In this document: positions 9,160-22,144 of the stretch, piece by piece
Layout of the letters: the number at the start of each line of letters is the position of its first letter
Numbering within the stretch: position 1 is the first letter of the stretch
Origin: Meconema thalassinum
Taxonomy: Eukaryota; Arthropoda; Insecta; Orthoptera; Tettigoniidae
Reading direction: 5' to 3'
Assembly (NCBI GenBank): GCA_946902985.2
Contig: OX336389.2
Span: 173,052,704-173,116,703, forward strand
DNA: 64,000 nt
The notes under the pieces: generated by a model
The model's database searches: none
What the model was told of the DNA's origin: nothing
Seen by the model: the letters and a program-made list of their open reading frames with translations, nothing else
Program-made: the position numbers and the translations under genes

Positions 9160-11380
9160 CTTCTTTGCTGCTAACTTTCTTGACTATAACGTTTTATAGT
9201 TGTCAACATGTAACAAGTTTGAAATTGCTTATGGTTTTCTTTAGAGGTAGAAAAGAGAAATTTTCTCTTCACAAGCCTGGCAATCATAGTTTTTCGAGCT
9301 CAGATTTATGTACAGTAGAGTGCAATTCACACACCAACAATTGCCAGAATCATTTTGTTTCAGCCCCGAATATGAGGTGACATGCCTCAAATAAATGATC
9401 AAAATTATATGCGACAGATGTTGTGTTTTCTAGTAGTACATGTCCATACCACTAGAGTCTTCTTTCTTGCATCTTCTCTATGATTGGTGTGACCGAATCT
9501 TCAGGATATAGACGTTATAAGGAAAACTGTCCACACAGGGGGATTTCGTATCTGGACGGAGGAACAGAGATTACAACAATTGGTGAAAATGAACTATTGG
9601 GCCAGGAGGAAATCTCGCAAAATGTTGATTCCGCGTGGTCCTAAGTGACCCATTCGCGAAGAAGAAGAAGAAATACACTGAATTTACTGATTAAAAAGAT
9701 GGCATTTTGGCTCTTGTCTGTAAAAGAGATTTCTCATGTTGAAAGACAACATTCAGTCAATCATAAAAAAGAAATATTTTAGACTGGTAGATGAATTAGT
9801 TTAGCAAAGAGAAAACTAACTCAAACTAATATTTTAGAATTATTTGTCCTTCAAAATTTAAGGGTTCACTTTTGTGGCTCTTGTCTCCATTTGGCACATT
9901 CATGTGCCGGATCACGGAGAGATCGAACGATCTTCAGGTTATTTTGCAAGGTGTCAAGCTCTCGCTGCGACAGATGTTGTGTCTGCTTGCTTGCATCTTC
10001 CCTATGATTGGTGTGACTCCATATTATCATTTACCAATGGTGGCCGGTAATGAGGTTGCAGTATTGCACAACGACCTGATTTTAAATAAATAATACTGTA
10101 AAATAATCTTTTAGCAATAAATAAAACTATGCACCTCTTACATGCATAGGGATTCATAGTTTTGTTACTTAATAATTCCGATAGTACTGCGAACTCTGGT
10201 GTGGTCGTTGCCAGGCCCGAGCACCGACCAGATCTCAATAGTGGAGGGTATGGCAGAGACGCTAGACCAGGTAAGTTCTATCCCAATTGCAACAAAGAGG
10301 GGAAAGGGGCAGAAGAAGACATCCGAGATATGCCGTCTATTGCCGGTACCTTGTCTCGCAATGTTATATGAGCGTGAGTGCGACACTTGCAGTTCTCTCT
10401 CGCCCTCGTGTAGGCTATGGGCTATGGCTTAAGGGGTTTTGTTCTTGAAAATAATCTTGAGGTGAATGTGATGTTCTCAGGACTGCAGCATTCGTGACGA
10501 ATAAGCTACATAAGTTTTACGGTATACACGTCCTCTCTGGCATCAAGCAGTCTTTTGCCCAACCCCACACCTAGAACAATTATCTGCCAGCCACCACTGT
10601 CATGTACCATTTATGACATGACAAAATCACACCAGATGTCCAGCGAAGCATTCTTGTTTCCACGACAACAAGTTGATGTTCTTCTGCCTTGGTAATCCAA
10701 AACTAATACATACTGATATGTATACTCTGTGAGCTGCCAGAATGGGATTGACAGTTCTCGCCTCGCCATGTGGTCTGAGAACGAGGTTGCCAAACTATAC
10801 AAGCCAGAGATACAGCTGATCAGCCACTGAAGCAAGTGGGCTGTAATATTGCAACGCAGAGTATTATGACATCAACTATGCGAACATCGATTGGTCTAGA
10901 GGCAGAGGGGTGATGACTGACGTGGAATTTCCGGACAAATCTCAATACCATTCTGGCAGCTCACCGAGTGCGTATAGAGGTCGTCAAGCACACAGATATA
11001 TCAATTGATGAACTTGTATAGTTCCTTCGGTTGAATGCATTTCTAAGACCTAAGGATATTGTGGTTATCAGCATGTGTAAATATCTCACTAATGAGATAT
11101 ATGTGCTGGGCACTGACATGTCCCTGGAATTAAAACATTGTACCATTCATATTGTTTTACACAGGGTGAGCTTTCTTTTGGAGCGGGGCCAAGCTAACCA
11201 GGAGCGCATATGCCTTCCGCTACCCAAGACGCCATGAGCCGCTGCAGACACGAAGGCATAAACAGTAACAGAATCCAAGATTTAATGGTAAATTCAAGAC
11301 TATGTACAGATCTAATCCCCGTACCCTAGTGAGGATGGAGAACAATATACGGAAGCAGAAGGAGAGTTACTAAAAAGTCA
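9160..11380. other. No recognisable gene; dispersed short duplications
   Basis: The string GCGACAGATGTTGTGT followed by CTTGCATCTTC...TATGATTGGTGTGAC occurs at 9411-9495 and again at 9966-10016, so part of this region is an internal duplication or two copies of one unknown repeat. The open frames around 10160-10430 have no family motif. Otherwise AT-rich DNA without detectable structure. Confidence 0.5.
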
Positions 11381-11383
11381 TAA

Positions 11384-11603
11384 TGTTATTGGTTTTACGT
11401 CCCTTTTAACTACACTGGCTTTTAGAGACGCCGGGGTGCCGGAATTTTGCCCCGAAGGGGATCTTTAACGTGCCAGTAAATCTACGGACACGGCTCCCTC
11501 GCATTTGCGCACTCTCAAATGCCAGCTGACTGCGCCAGGATACGAACCTGCAACCTTGAGCCCAGCAAGCGAGAACGTTACCCCTGAGCCACGCAGCCAG
11601 CCG
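11384..11603 (-). mobile_element. tRNA-derived SINE (family C)
   Basis: The minus strand head GGCTGGCTGCGTGGCTCAGG, with the B box AGGTTCGTATCC, is followed by a body containing ACTGGCACGTTAAAGATC and ending TAAAACCAATAACATTATGA. Other copies: 31417-31627 (+) and 46034-46263 (-). Possible diverged TSD GTTAC(T)AAAAA at about 11366 and 11604, the latter expanded to a 15-base A run. Confidence 0.85.
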
Positions 11604-11624
11604 TTACAAAAAAAAAAAAAAAGT

Positions 11625-14010
11625 ACGTGTCAATGTCAATATATTTACACTCTACAATAGCTGTTTGTTAATATTACACGTCTGAAGAGTCTTTGCTGTT
11701 TAGAAGTGAGTGCGCTGCCAACCGGCTACACCTGCCTATCGGTAGGCCTACATCAGGACTAGTGTGAGGCAAGAGATGTGTACTGTATGCCCCACATCAA
11801 GTGTTATTGACACAAGGAGATTGCATGCTTTTCTGTTTCTGGTACTAACATATTAATTCTACTGTGCTAATAAACTACTCTCCGTTAAGCATATAAATGT
11901 CTTAAAACTATTCACATAACACAAAATTGAAACACCCACCAGATCAAACGCAAAACTGGTGACACAATGATTCATTGATATACATGCAGACTGTACTGCT
12001 GTATCTGGGGAAACAGATTGCGTCACACCACTGAAAAATTGTAGTTCATGCATCTACCACCGGCAAGGATTGATCAAATTGGTATAATGGAAACTATTCC
12101 CAACACATGTGAAAAGGTAAGTTCTTTAATAATGAATTGCTGATGAATTAACTATTAATGACTGCCACTTCACACAAGCAACGGCGCGACCTGGATTGGC
12201 TGGTGGAAGCCCCGCTCCAACAGAAACCTCACACTGTATAAGCTGAAATGGGTGTTAAATTTTGAGACAACTGCCACAACGATAGGTAGGCTATTGACGT
12301 CCGAAACGGGGGAGGAGCTTACGGTCAGCTGTTTGCAATATGGCGGCGATATAGTGACGTGAAGTAATTGGGTGTGCGTTTGTTATGGCTTCAAATTTAT
12401 GATGGCAAAATACTACATATTTCCTTTCATTGATAGAAATATTTTTATAATCAATTTAAATGCAGTGCCTAATTACTACCAGTTAAAAATATTACTCACA
12501 TGTAGATAGTTAATTTACTGTCTGCTGTTACACTTATGAAGCCTGTACTTGGGAGCTAGCGGTATCGATGTTTTTATTAATTTCACAATATATATATCTC
12601 ACATAACACAAAGGACGACTCCCTGATAATAAATTGAATCAAGCAACCCTGAATTTGCATGAATGTTTTGGGTTCAAAGCGGTACTTGGGATGCTCAAAT
12701 CATACTTCAATATTGCAAATATTGACCTACATACTTGCTGTTCAAAGGCAAGAATGTTAATGTATTAATCTCTTGCCACAGGCAAGTTAAAATGGAGACA
12801 TCTTCTTTATCAATATATTTAATTAAATATTAAAAATACAGATATTTAACAAAGCTGGAATCTCCATTTGAACTTGTCATAAGCAAACGGAACGGATCAA
12901 AAACTACACTTTAAGCCAAACCAAATTCACTCCTCAGCTCGACATAAACCATAATACCAATTAAAACCTATACAAAACATACTCTCCTTACTGTTGTACA
13001 ACTTTCAAACCAACTATTCGCACTCAAAACTGTAAAACCCTGAAATGGGAACTAATTAAAGTTAGAATAGCTTAGGCCGATCCGGTCTCCTGCTACATTA
13101 CCGCATATGTATACTTAACATCACTATAACTTCAAAATTACGGCTAAGTGACCTATCTGCCTGAGTAGTATAGGTGCTGCCGGCATACCTGGAATGATGG
13201 GTCACCAAACCGGTACTTAAAACTAAGATTTTACATATTAATTAACTAAATTCAACAGTAGGGAGATCATAGCCAAAAACACAATTTAAGCCAAATCGTA
13301 CTTCAATGACCTACATACTTGCTGTTCAAAGGCAAGAATATAAATTATCTGGCAAATTAAGGCTAGGAACAGCATTTTTCTTAAGTTTTCTAACCATTCG
13401 GCTATTGTCCATCGGAAGAACCCCTAAAATAAGTTTACGAAGAGCGGATTACATTCTTTCTACGGCACAGAAGTAATAGGCTATAAGTTTATCAGTATTT
13501 TTGATGTAGCTAAATCCATGTGAATACAAATTAGAGACAATAACTATCAATAATCAACAGTACCGGTGGAAAGAAGTCGTCTTCACAAAAATGCAGACTG
13601 CACACAGTCATGTAACATGTAACACGTTTTCCAATTGACAGCGCCGAAGCCCATCATTCTCTCTGAACTTTTTGTACAGGAAAGTAGTGAAGATATTTCG
13701 TAGCCGTTGTATACGATTTGCAACCGTATACAGAGCAGTACCTCCTCGAATTTGACAAATTCCTTTCTGTTTCCATCACGACGTCAATGCTTCACCATCT
13801 AAATAAATCTCACCAGTCACAATGTTACAGCTTCAACATTCTGCCGCGTGGCTGCGCCATCCAACTTTTCTGACGTCAATAGTAAAGCCATCCTATGGGC
13901 ATATGATGCAACTCTGTTCAAAAGAAGAACTGCCTGATGCCGTATGGTAACGTCATCTCTACTAACTTTGTGTGATGAAAGAAGTAACTCGCACCGGTAC
14001 TGTTTAATTA
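11625..14010. other. No recognisable gene; one 32-bp direct repeat
   Basis: GACCTACATACTTGCTGTTC and the 12 bases after it occur identically at 12724-12755 and 13308-13339, both preceded by TACTTCAAT; an AA-rich block with TTTAAGCCAAA also recurs (12910, 13285). This suggests two partial copies of an unknown element. No coding sequence, SINE boxes or clean inverted repeats were found. Confidence 0.5.
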
Positions 14011-14848
14011 TACAGGGTGATTCTTCATGTAGCTTACAACTTCAATAACGTGTAATTACCTTTTGGAACCACTTACAGACTTGGGTATATGTAATTATAT
14101 TCCAAAACACTTAAAAGTTTTGTCATGCATAGTTGCACAGTTGCTCACCGCCTGTCACTTTTTGGAAATGGCGTCTTTCAATGGCGCGAAAAGAGCAAAG
14201 TGCGTGTTCTGGTTTGAAGAAACCAAGTCAGCAACGCGTGTACGGCGGACGTTTCGCACAGAATTTGGCAATGACCCACCCAGCTGCAGACCAACAGTGT
14301 ACAAATGGCACCAGACAGTTATCGAAACAGGTTGTTCTGTGCGACATACAAAGGCTCCAGGCTGTGCACCTCTGACTGGCGATGTGGTGGAAACAGTTAG
14401 GGAGAGGTTCGTCCGCAGTCCGGAAAAATCAACGTGGCGTCTGTCACTCGAAACTGGTATCCCTCAGACCACTAATTGGCGGGTGTTGCGTCGACATTTG
14501 GCCATGAAATACCGACTGCCCTTGGTTCAAGCACCGAGTGAAGCGGATAAATATACCCGACATGAATTCTGTGTTGACATGTACGATCGTATAAGCCGTG
14601 ATGAGTCGTTCTTGAACAATGTGGTCTTCAGCGATGAATCAACGTTCCACCTTTCTGGCCGAGTCATCACACACAGTTGTATTTGGGGCATGGAAAAACC
14701 ACATGGGCACAGGCAGGTGGCTCGTGACAGTCCCAGAGTGAACGTTTTTTGCGCTGTTTCGACAGAAAAGGTGTACGGACTTTTCTTCTTTGCTGAGAGA
14801 GCCATCACCGGCATCATTTATCTGGATATGCTACAGAACTTCATGTGA

Positions 14849-17571
14849 AACTCTATTCCTGGTCTCTGCGTGAAATCCCTCGCTACCACGCGCGCCTTCC
14901 GCTTGCTGATAGTGCCGTCAGGGTTAAACTTATTCCGGAGAACGAATCTGCTTCCTATCACACGTTGCCCCTTGGGACGGTCGACCAGCTTCCACGTATT
15001 GTTCCGAATCAGTGAAACTGCTTCTTCTGACATTGCTTCGATCCACGCAGGTGAGTCATCTCCGGAGATAGCCTGGGTCACTGGGATTTCAGCGACGTTC
15101 GCCACTTCCTCTGGTCGATCACCGTAGTCCTTGCGGGGTCGCCCAGATTTTCCAGTTCTAATCAAACGAGGCCGTCCGCCTCTTCTCCTAGATGATGCCG
15201 CTTGTTGCTCATCGGATTGGATCTCCGGTTCAACAAAGTAATCATCGACAGGAAAGCCTATGAAGCCATCAGGGAATTCCCATTCAGCAACATCAGGTTG
15301 GTTTTCTGCCAGAACTTCGTCTCTCGACACCAGCTCGAACTCCAGTTCATGGATCGGATTCTCTGGTTCAATGCGTACTTTGTCCGGAGAATCACGCGGG
15401 AACAGATCATCGACTGATTTCTTAGGCGCGGTCATCTCCTCACGTAAAACAACGTCTCTCGTGATCTTGATCTTCTTCGTTTCAGGAATCCAGATGCGGT
15501 AAGCCTTCGATGCTCCGAATATCCAACTAAAATTCCCTCTTTTGAGCGAGGGCTAAACTTCCCCTTGTTTGGGGTCTTGTCCAGGCAGAACACCTTGCTC
15601 CCAAAGTCCTTGAAATAGTGTGCAGTCGGAGTTCTGTCGAACCAGCGCTCAAATGGAGTCTTCCCGTTTAGCTTTTTGGTTGGACATCGGCTCCTCAGAT
15701 AATTTGCGGTGTTGATCGCCTCCGCCCAGAATGTCATCGGTAGGCCAGATTGCAGGAGTAAACATCGTGCTGCCTCTTCAAGGGTCCGATTTTTCCTCTC
15801 GGCCACACCATTTTGTTCAGGCGTACCATATCGTGTTATGAGACGGCGCTCGATCCCCTCAGATTTCAAGAACTCGTCATATTCCCTGTTGACATATTCA
15901 CGTCCATTGTGGTCCATTCACGCACTTTATTTTCAGACCGTGCTGCTTCTCGACGAAAGCCTTGTACTCTCGGAACATTTGCAACGCCTCGCACTTCGTC
16001 TTCATAAACCGTACCTCTGTCCATCTCGAGTAGTCGTCCGTAAATGTGATCATGTACTTGGGTCCACCGTTCGACACAACACCCACAGGGCCACAAACGT
16101 CTATGTGAACAATATCGAGCTTACCGGTCACACGATTGACTCTTTCGGGAAAGGTATTCGAGTCATTTTGCATTTCGTGCAAATGTCACACGTTAGATCT
16201 CCACATCTCCCTTTTAGTTACACACCTCGAATGGATCCGCTCTTCACTGCCGTATCGAGATCACGAAAGTTGACGTGACCCATCCTTCGATGCCACAGCT
16301 GCGCCACATTCTCGTCGCGCTTGTCTTCTGACACTGCGTTTCGACATTTTTCCTGTGTGGTGCCCTGTACGTAGTACAGATTGTCCTTGCGCTTTGCAAC
16401 TAACCTCGTCAGTCCATTCTGGTCGAAAACTTCCGCCTTCTCTTTGCCAAAAACAACCGAGAAACCATGGTCTGTCATCTTCGAGACTGATAAGAGATTA
16501 GTGCGGATCTCAGGAACGTGCACAATCTCAGAGAGTAACGTTGCAAGTTTTACCGTCTACACTTGTTGCAATTTTTGCAATTCTTCGGGCCTTTATCTCT
16601 GCGGTTGCGCTGCTCGTTAACTTCAGCTTGCCAGTCTCGCCCTTGTCCATCTCTGTAAACACAGTCGCATCACCGCACAGATGAGACGTGCACCCACTGT
16701 CGAGACACCACAGGTTTTCGACGCTGCTCGTCGCGATCTGACACGTACCAGGTTCCTCAACTGATAAGAGTGACGCGTCCGACAGCTGATTTTTGTTGAC
16801 CTTAACATTGCAGTCCACTGCCTTATGTCCCTTGATTCCGCACTTCGAGCATTTGAACGGAAACGATTTCTCCTTGTCACTCTTACCACCGGAGTAGCCG
16901 TGGTTTTTGTTTTGAGGCTTCGACTGTGGTTTCCTTGAAGGACCTTTCTTCTTCACGTACATGGCGCCTTGATTTTCCATCGGTGTTGACGAGGCAACTC
17001 TGGCATCGTGTTCTTCGATTATCTTCGTACGTAGATTCTCAGGCTTCGGTAGATCGTCCCGGCTCTCGATGGCAATTCTGAAATTTTCAAAACTTGCCGG
17101 CAAACTGTACAGCATCATGATGGTAAGTTGGTCTGGGTTAATAACTACGTCCATGTCAGCCAACTTGTCGACACAGTCAAAGTAGTTGTTGAGGTGCTCA
17201 CGGATGTCGCCACCTTCAGTCATATTTTTCAAGGTTAGACTCTTCAACAACGTGGCCTTGCGAGCCGGCCCCTTCAACTGAAACGTATCCTCAAGTTTCT
17301 GCCATATCTCGCTTGATGACCTGCAGTTCTTCACCAACTTGAGCTGGCTTGGTCCGATGGACAGGATTAGGTCTGACATGGCCTTTTCATCCCCAGTCGT
17401 CCACTCGGTCACTTGGGCTGCATTGTCCTCACCCGGCTCGGGTTTGACGATATGGCGGTTGACATAACCCCACGCGTCATTCTTTATCAGAATGGCACGC
17501 ATTTGCATTTTCCAGGTGTCGTAATTATCACGCCCTAAGGCCTCGATGCGCACTACACCGTTTGAATTCAT
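14849..17571 (-). pseudogene. copia gag-protease-integrase-RT(N) polyprotein remnant
   Basis: From ATG 17571: gag (MNSNGVVRIEALGRDNYDTW), a CCHC zinc knuckle (CSKCGIKGHKAVDC) and the protease site (WCLDSGCTSHL). After a one-base frameshift near 16528: gag-pre-integrase (LWHRRMGHVNFRDL), then the integrase core with TDDYSRW, DHNGREY and the GTPEQNGVAERKNRTLEE block supplying the catalytic acids. Further frameshifts near 16200, 15910 and 15434. It ends within the start of RT (SRFVLRNKFNPDG to about DFTQRPGIEFH). The gene would be expressed from the 5' LTR; here it is broken at several places and lacks the polymerase active site. Confidence 0.9.
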
Positions 17572-17587
17572 TGTCTCACTTCAATCG

Positions 17588-17862
17588 TGCCGCGTGTTAA
17601 TGTCAGGAACACTCACGATTGTTCACAATAAATTTGCTGTGCCGCGTGTTATTGTTTGAAACACTCACAACCGGCCATACACTTTGCGTCGCGTGCTATT
17701 GTCCGGAACACTCGCAAATAGGCCTACGGAATTTCGTGTCGTGCGCGTTTGTACACAACTCGCACGTTAAGCACGTTTTCTTGCGTCACGTGTTATAGTC
17801 CAAAACACTTGCAATAAGCCAAAATTCGCGTCGCGTGTTATTATCCAAACACTCGCGATTGG
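17588..17862 (-). repeat. Five tandem repeats in the copia leader
   Basis: Between the primer-binding site and gag, a block of about 33 nt with the core GCGTGTTATTGTCC, a short gap and AACACTCGCAA on the plus strand recurs at about 17590, 17640, 17686, 17783 and 17831; a more degenerate unit may lie near 17740. The units contain imperfect dyads. Their place in the 5' untranslated leader suggests a packaging or regulatory role in the element, by inference only. Confidence 0.7.
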
Positions 17863-18055
17863 CTTTTTCACTGTTCACTCGCGATCAAGCACACAATATT
17901 CGAGAAGACGGCGATTGTTCCTTCTCGCTTTGACGATTTCCAGAAGTTTCTCGAGAGAGCAAATTGTCTGCCGATTCGACGCGTTCTTCTCTTTGTGTCT
18001 CCGCTTGATCCCGCTGTTTTCAGTTTTCAGTTAATTTAAATCTGAGCCAATCGTT

Positions 18056-18069
18056 CTGGGTCCATAACC
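18056..18069 (-). other. copia primer-binding site (initiator tRNA fragment type)
   Basis: The minus strand reads GGTTATGGACCCAG, one base different from GGTTATGGGCCCAG, the complement of the anticodon-stem region of initiator tRNA-Met that copia-type elements use as an internal half-tRNA primer. It sits directly after the 5' LTR, as expected. Confidence 0.8.
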
Positions 18070-18070
18070 T

Positions 18071-18289
18071 ATTAGAGGTTTTAAAGCGGCAATGAAATGT
18101 AACGCTCGTTTAAATGTAACTCAACTGATTTATTTAACACAAAATACATGAACTGTGTAAATGCGTTGTGCCGTGAACAGATCATAAAACGAACGAACTG
18201 TTGTTAGTTGAGGGCGCTAGTTGCGCCTATCGATCAGGATGGAGGTCGATACCGGCAGGTGCCGATCTCTCCAGCACTTCCTTATTCCA
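18071..18289 (-). repeat. copia 5' LTR
   Basis: About 219 bp on the minus strand, from TGGAATAAGGAAGTGCTGG to just before the primer-binding site. The outer end coincides with resumption of the transposase frame at 18291. There is no partner LTR for comparison, so the limits are set by the junction and the primer site. Confidence 0.65.
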
Positions 18290-19820
18290 TAGTTGGATGA
18301 AAATGACCATGATGGGCGCATGTGTTGGCAACAAGATGGTGCCCCGCCGCAGTACCTCTCAGACGTCCGAGTATTCATTGATCAACGTTTCCCGGGTAAG
18401 AGGATAGATCGTGGTGGACCAATTACCTGGTCGCCACGATCTCTAGATTACAGACCTCTGGACTTCTTTCTGTGGGGCTCTGTGAAAGATAGGGTGTACA
18501 TCCCTCCCCTACCTGCAAATCTTGATGAACTGAGACATCGCATCACAACACCCATCGCTTCTGTTGCACCGGAAATGCTGGTTCATACGTGGCGGGAAAT
18601 CGACTTCCGTTGGGATGTGTCCAGGATGACAAATGGTGCACACGTTGAAACGTAATGGATTTGTAATCAGGGCCGGTCTTAGGGGTGTGCGACATGTGCG
18701 GTCGCACAGGGCGCCAACGGTTTGGGGGGGCGCCGAAGGCGTCCCCCAAAGATAGGCAAATCTCGATTTATTTCCTATTGAACAAATTGCAAGATAGGTA
18801 AATGCGAGTTCGTCATACAAATAAGGAAATCAGTTTTTTTTTTTTTTTAAGATCAACCGGTATTATCTCTCACGACTGAAAACCCTACGCGCACCTTAGA
18901 CCGTGACGGACCGAAGTTAAACTCGGTGAAATAGTGATTAGCAAACACTATATCTTTCTCTCCCTTGCCTTGCCTTTTCACTATCGCGGAAACGCAACCC
19001 AGCTCGACTCCCGGGCCCGGGACCAACCAAATCGCCCTTCGGCAGCGCTCAGGCATTTCCGTGATATTTCGGTTCGGTTCGCTGTTGTAGCAGAGCTGTA
19101 GCAAGGCGAAGGAGAGAGAAAGAAAGCGAGGAAGGCACGGAGGGAGGGGAGTGAGGTAGGAGAAAGGGGTGCGGGTGTGGCACGAGCTGGAGACAGAGTC
19201 AAAGAGAAAGAAATCATAACAAACGGCACGTGTGTCAGGGCGAAGTCGGTGTCGACCCGCTCGTAGATGGCAGGACGTATTAGCACAACACACGGGAGTG
19301 TTATGGCCCTTGATAATTGTCGTTCATTCGAGTGCGTGGTGCGGATGGTGTAAAGTCGGCACGAAAAACGAGAAACCCTACAACAAAGGCATCCTACGGT
19401 AAAACTAGTGGAGCTGCAAACAAAAAACGAAGGTTGTAGCATGCAGAAGAGGACAAGAAGGCAGCAGAAGCTTTTAAAAAATTCGTCCGACCTTCAACAT
19501 TAATAGACGGAAGATCTTCTCAAACAAATCCTACTGATCAGTCCAAGAATGTGCCGATCTGATCATTAATACTTTGACAGAAATGGGGTTAAAGCTAGAA
19601 GACCTTTGAGGTCAAGGCATTGACAACGGCGCGAATATGAAAGGTAAACATAAAGGAGTTCAAGCTCGCATTGTAAAAGAGTTCCCGCGCGCAAAATATG
19701 TTCCATGTAGTAGCCATTCCTTAAACCTAGTTTTATCTGACTCAGCCGAATGCTGTCCTTACTGCGTTACTCTATTTGGCATTATTAACCGCATTATGTT
19801 TTATTTTTGTCGTCTCCTGG

Positions 19821-20154
19821 AAGCCTCCATGGCTTAGGCGGCAGCACGCTGGCCTCTCACCGCTGGGTCCGTGGTTCAAATCCCGGTCACTCCATGTGAG
19901 ATCTGTGCTGGACAAAACGGAGGCAGACAGGTTTTTCTCCGGGTACTCCGGTTTTCCCTGTCAAAATTTCATTCCAGCAACACTCTCCACCATCATTTCA
20001 TTTCATTTATCATTCATTTAATCACTGCCCCAGAGGAGTGCGTCAGGCCTCGGCAGCCGGCACAGTTCATATCCTCGCCGCTAGATGGGGCTTCATTCAT
20101 TCCATTCCTGACCCGGTCGGAGACTGGAAGCAGGCTGTGGATTTTCATTTTTCA
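19821..20154 (+). mobile_element. tRNA-derived SINE (family D), 15-bp TSD
   Basis: The head AGCCTCCATGGCTTAGGCGG, with the B box GTGGTTCAAATCCC, is followed by a body containing GGTACTCCGGTTTTCCC (approximate) and CCGCTAGATGGGGC. It is flanked by TTTGTCGTCTCCTGG at 19806-19820 and 20155-20169. It interrupts the hAT transposase frame. A second copy, inverted, is at 37156-37480 inside another hAT element. Confidence 0.93.
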
Positions 20155-21243
20155 TTTGTCGTCTCCTGGCCGGTGGTCTATTTTGTTGGCTCACATTTGT
20201 AAATTGACTAAAATATTTGAGCGACACTCGCTGGGAGTGATGCAGTGAGAACTCTTAGATACGATACGAATGGGGTAGTGGCAGCCTTACAGGCCATTAA
20301 GGAGAATCCTGCCTTTGATTCGGGGCCTCGCCATGAAGCTGAATACTTGGCGAAAAAAAAATGTGACATTCGAATTTGTCGTTACTATTGTAGTATGGCA
20401 CGACATTTTGTATCAAGTAAACATAGTTAGCAAAGCCATGCAAGCAGAAGCAATTGATATACAAAAGGCGTCTTCTTTCGCGGAAGGTTGTATCGCGTAC
20501 CTTGAAAAATATTCCCAAGAAGGCTATGAATGCGCTATAACTTCGGCTAAAGAAAACATTGCGTCTGTGTCTCTTGAGGTCGAAGAAGGTAGTCGAAAAA
20601 GGAAGACTAGACCCCCTAAACGGTTGATTGAGGAAGATGACTCGGAACGAGTTATCGAGTCAGGCACTGAGAGTGACAGTTCTGAGTCAGAGTCGGAGCC
20701 GGATCTCACAGAGGCTGAAGCTTAAGCTAAGATTAAGCGCAAACAATTGAAGCTACAACGACTCTTCAAAAAAAGCTTCTTTGACAAACTCCTAACAGTA
20801 GTTTTAAAGTCTGTTAGAAGAGATTCTTTTTCTTTAAAGAGCATTCCGATACATGGGGATTTTTGTACGATCTAAAGGCACTGCCTGGGTCTATTAAAGA
20901 TAGTCGTCCACTCATGGATCGTTGCTTGAACTTGCAAAAGCAGCTTTCCAGCAGAAATAATGAGTCTGACATACGTGAGATGGATCTATGTTCTGAGCTG
21001 CAACATTTTAGCCCATGCCTACCACCAAACGCAAAAAACCTCGCGCTGCGTTGCTGTTCATTTACAGCACGAATATGATTGACGTTTTTTCAAACGTCGA
21101 TGTAGCTTTGCGAATTCTCTTAACCTTGCCGGTAACTGTCGCTTCGGGTGAACGTAGCTTTTCAAAATTGAAGTTGATTAAAACCTACCTGCGTGCTACA
21201 ATGGGTCAAGAGAGACTGTCAAAACTTGCTTTAATTTCAATAG

Positions 21244-22144
21244 TGTTGCATACCTGGGGTAGGCCACCCCCTACATCCCTTATATTTCATGCATTATAGC
21301 CATACAGATAAAACTCCCAAACGACTTCTACAAATTCACTACAAATCCAAAGGCCTGGCACTTCAAATAACCTTCAGTAACCCCATACTTGTCCTCCAAC
21401 GACCCCCGGCCAGCAACTCACTTCCTAAGGAATCCGCAACTCTGCAAACTCAACAGGCGGCCTCTATAAAACAGCAGAGGTGAGGTGACTAGAGGTCAGT
21501 CTTTCACAGTGCAACCAGGTGCCGGGACGCTGCCCAAAGTCGTCACGTCCAGATTGGTGAGTGTCCAGCGAGCTAACACACTAACACACAAACACTTACA
21601 CCCTCATCCCCTTAATTATTGTAAAGACAACAGGCATCTGAGTTAATAGTATCTGCTCTGCAAAGTTCTATAGTACTCCACATTGGGAGTACGCATTAAA
21701 CCTTAAAATCTAAAAGCTAACTGGTCATTTGGTTTATTTATTTATCTAGTTGATAAGATCCTACCCCTTAAACCAACTCCCGGTAGGATCCTAATAGCAC
21801 TTAGTTAATTGTTTTTGGCTACCGTAGTCAGCCACTTGCGTCACGTCACATTGCTTGCGTGCGCGCTATTCATTAGTAGCGCGGCCAGTCAGTCCACATC
21901 AGCAGGAACCCGAGCGGCAGCATAGCTGCTCCGACACTCATTTAGTAAACCACCCCTTGCCATCATCCCTTTGAACTACCCAAGCAGACTGTACAATTGG
22001 GAGTTCTCCCGTCGAGCTGTGTTCACGCCCGAACCGCTCAAACCTACACTTTTTACACTAGAGCCCTGAGCAGCCTTCAGCTACTCTCCTTTCATCCCCC
22101 CTTTTAACACACATTGTAGAGGCTACCCTCTCAGGTACCCTACA
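21244..22144. mobile_element. Solo LTR, 4-bp TSD
   Basis: A 901-bp insertion with TG...CA termini (TGTTGCATACCTGGGG at the left, CTCAGGTACCCTACA at the right, giving short imperfect inverted ends), flanked by ATAG at 21240-21243 and 22145-22148. Removing it with one ATAG leaves the hAT C-terminal frame open, which supports the boundaries. No internal region, primer site or second LTR is present, so it is the product of LTR-LTR recombination. The 4-bp TSD suits gypsy-type elements; the family is not identified. Confidence 0.82.

Larger units (their letters stand above)
14846..18289 (-). mobile_element. Ty1/copia retrotransposon, 3' half missing
   Basis: Minus-strand order: 5' LTR, primer-binding site, repeat-rich leader, gag, protease, integrase, then only the first part of reverse transcriptase. 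RNase H, the rest of RT, the polypurine tract and the 3' LTR are absent. The left boundary at 14845/14846 abuts the transposase reading frame almost exactly. A 5-bp TSD cannot be seen because the 3' LTR is missing. Confidence 0.88.
14168..18655 (+). pseudogene. mariner-type transposase split by a copia insertion
   Basis: DDE/D transposase of the type whose N-terminal helix-turn-helix is annotated in databases as DUF4817. Part 1 (14168-14845) starts MASFNGAKRAKCVFWFEE, has the HTH region, a second HTH near TTNWRVLRRHLAMKY, and the first catalytic Asp in FSDESTFHLSG. Part 2 (18291-18655) resumes with LDENDHDGRMCW, QQDGAPP (second Asp) and PLDFFLWG (third acid) and stops at TAA 18653. About 4 bases of the coding sequence appear lost at the copia junction. 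The two halves are otherwise in good condition. Confidence 0.88.

Noticed and set aside
18853..19442. Overlapping 146- and 153-codon minus-strand frames
   Set aside because: They lie antisense within the 5' part of the hAT element and have no recognisable domain; GC-rich stretches readily give long frames.
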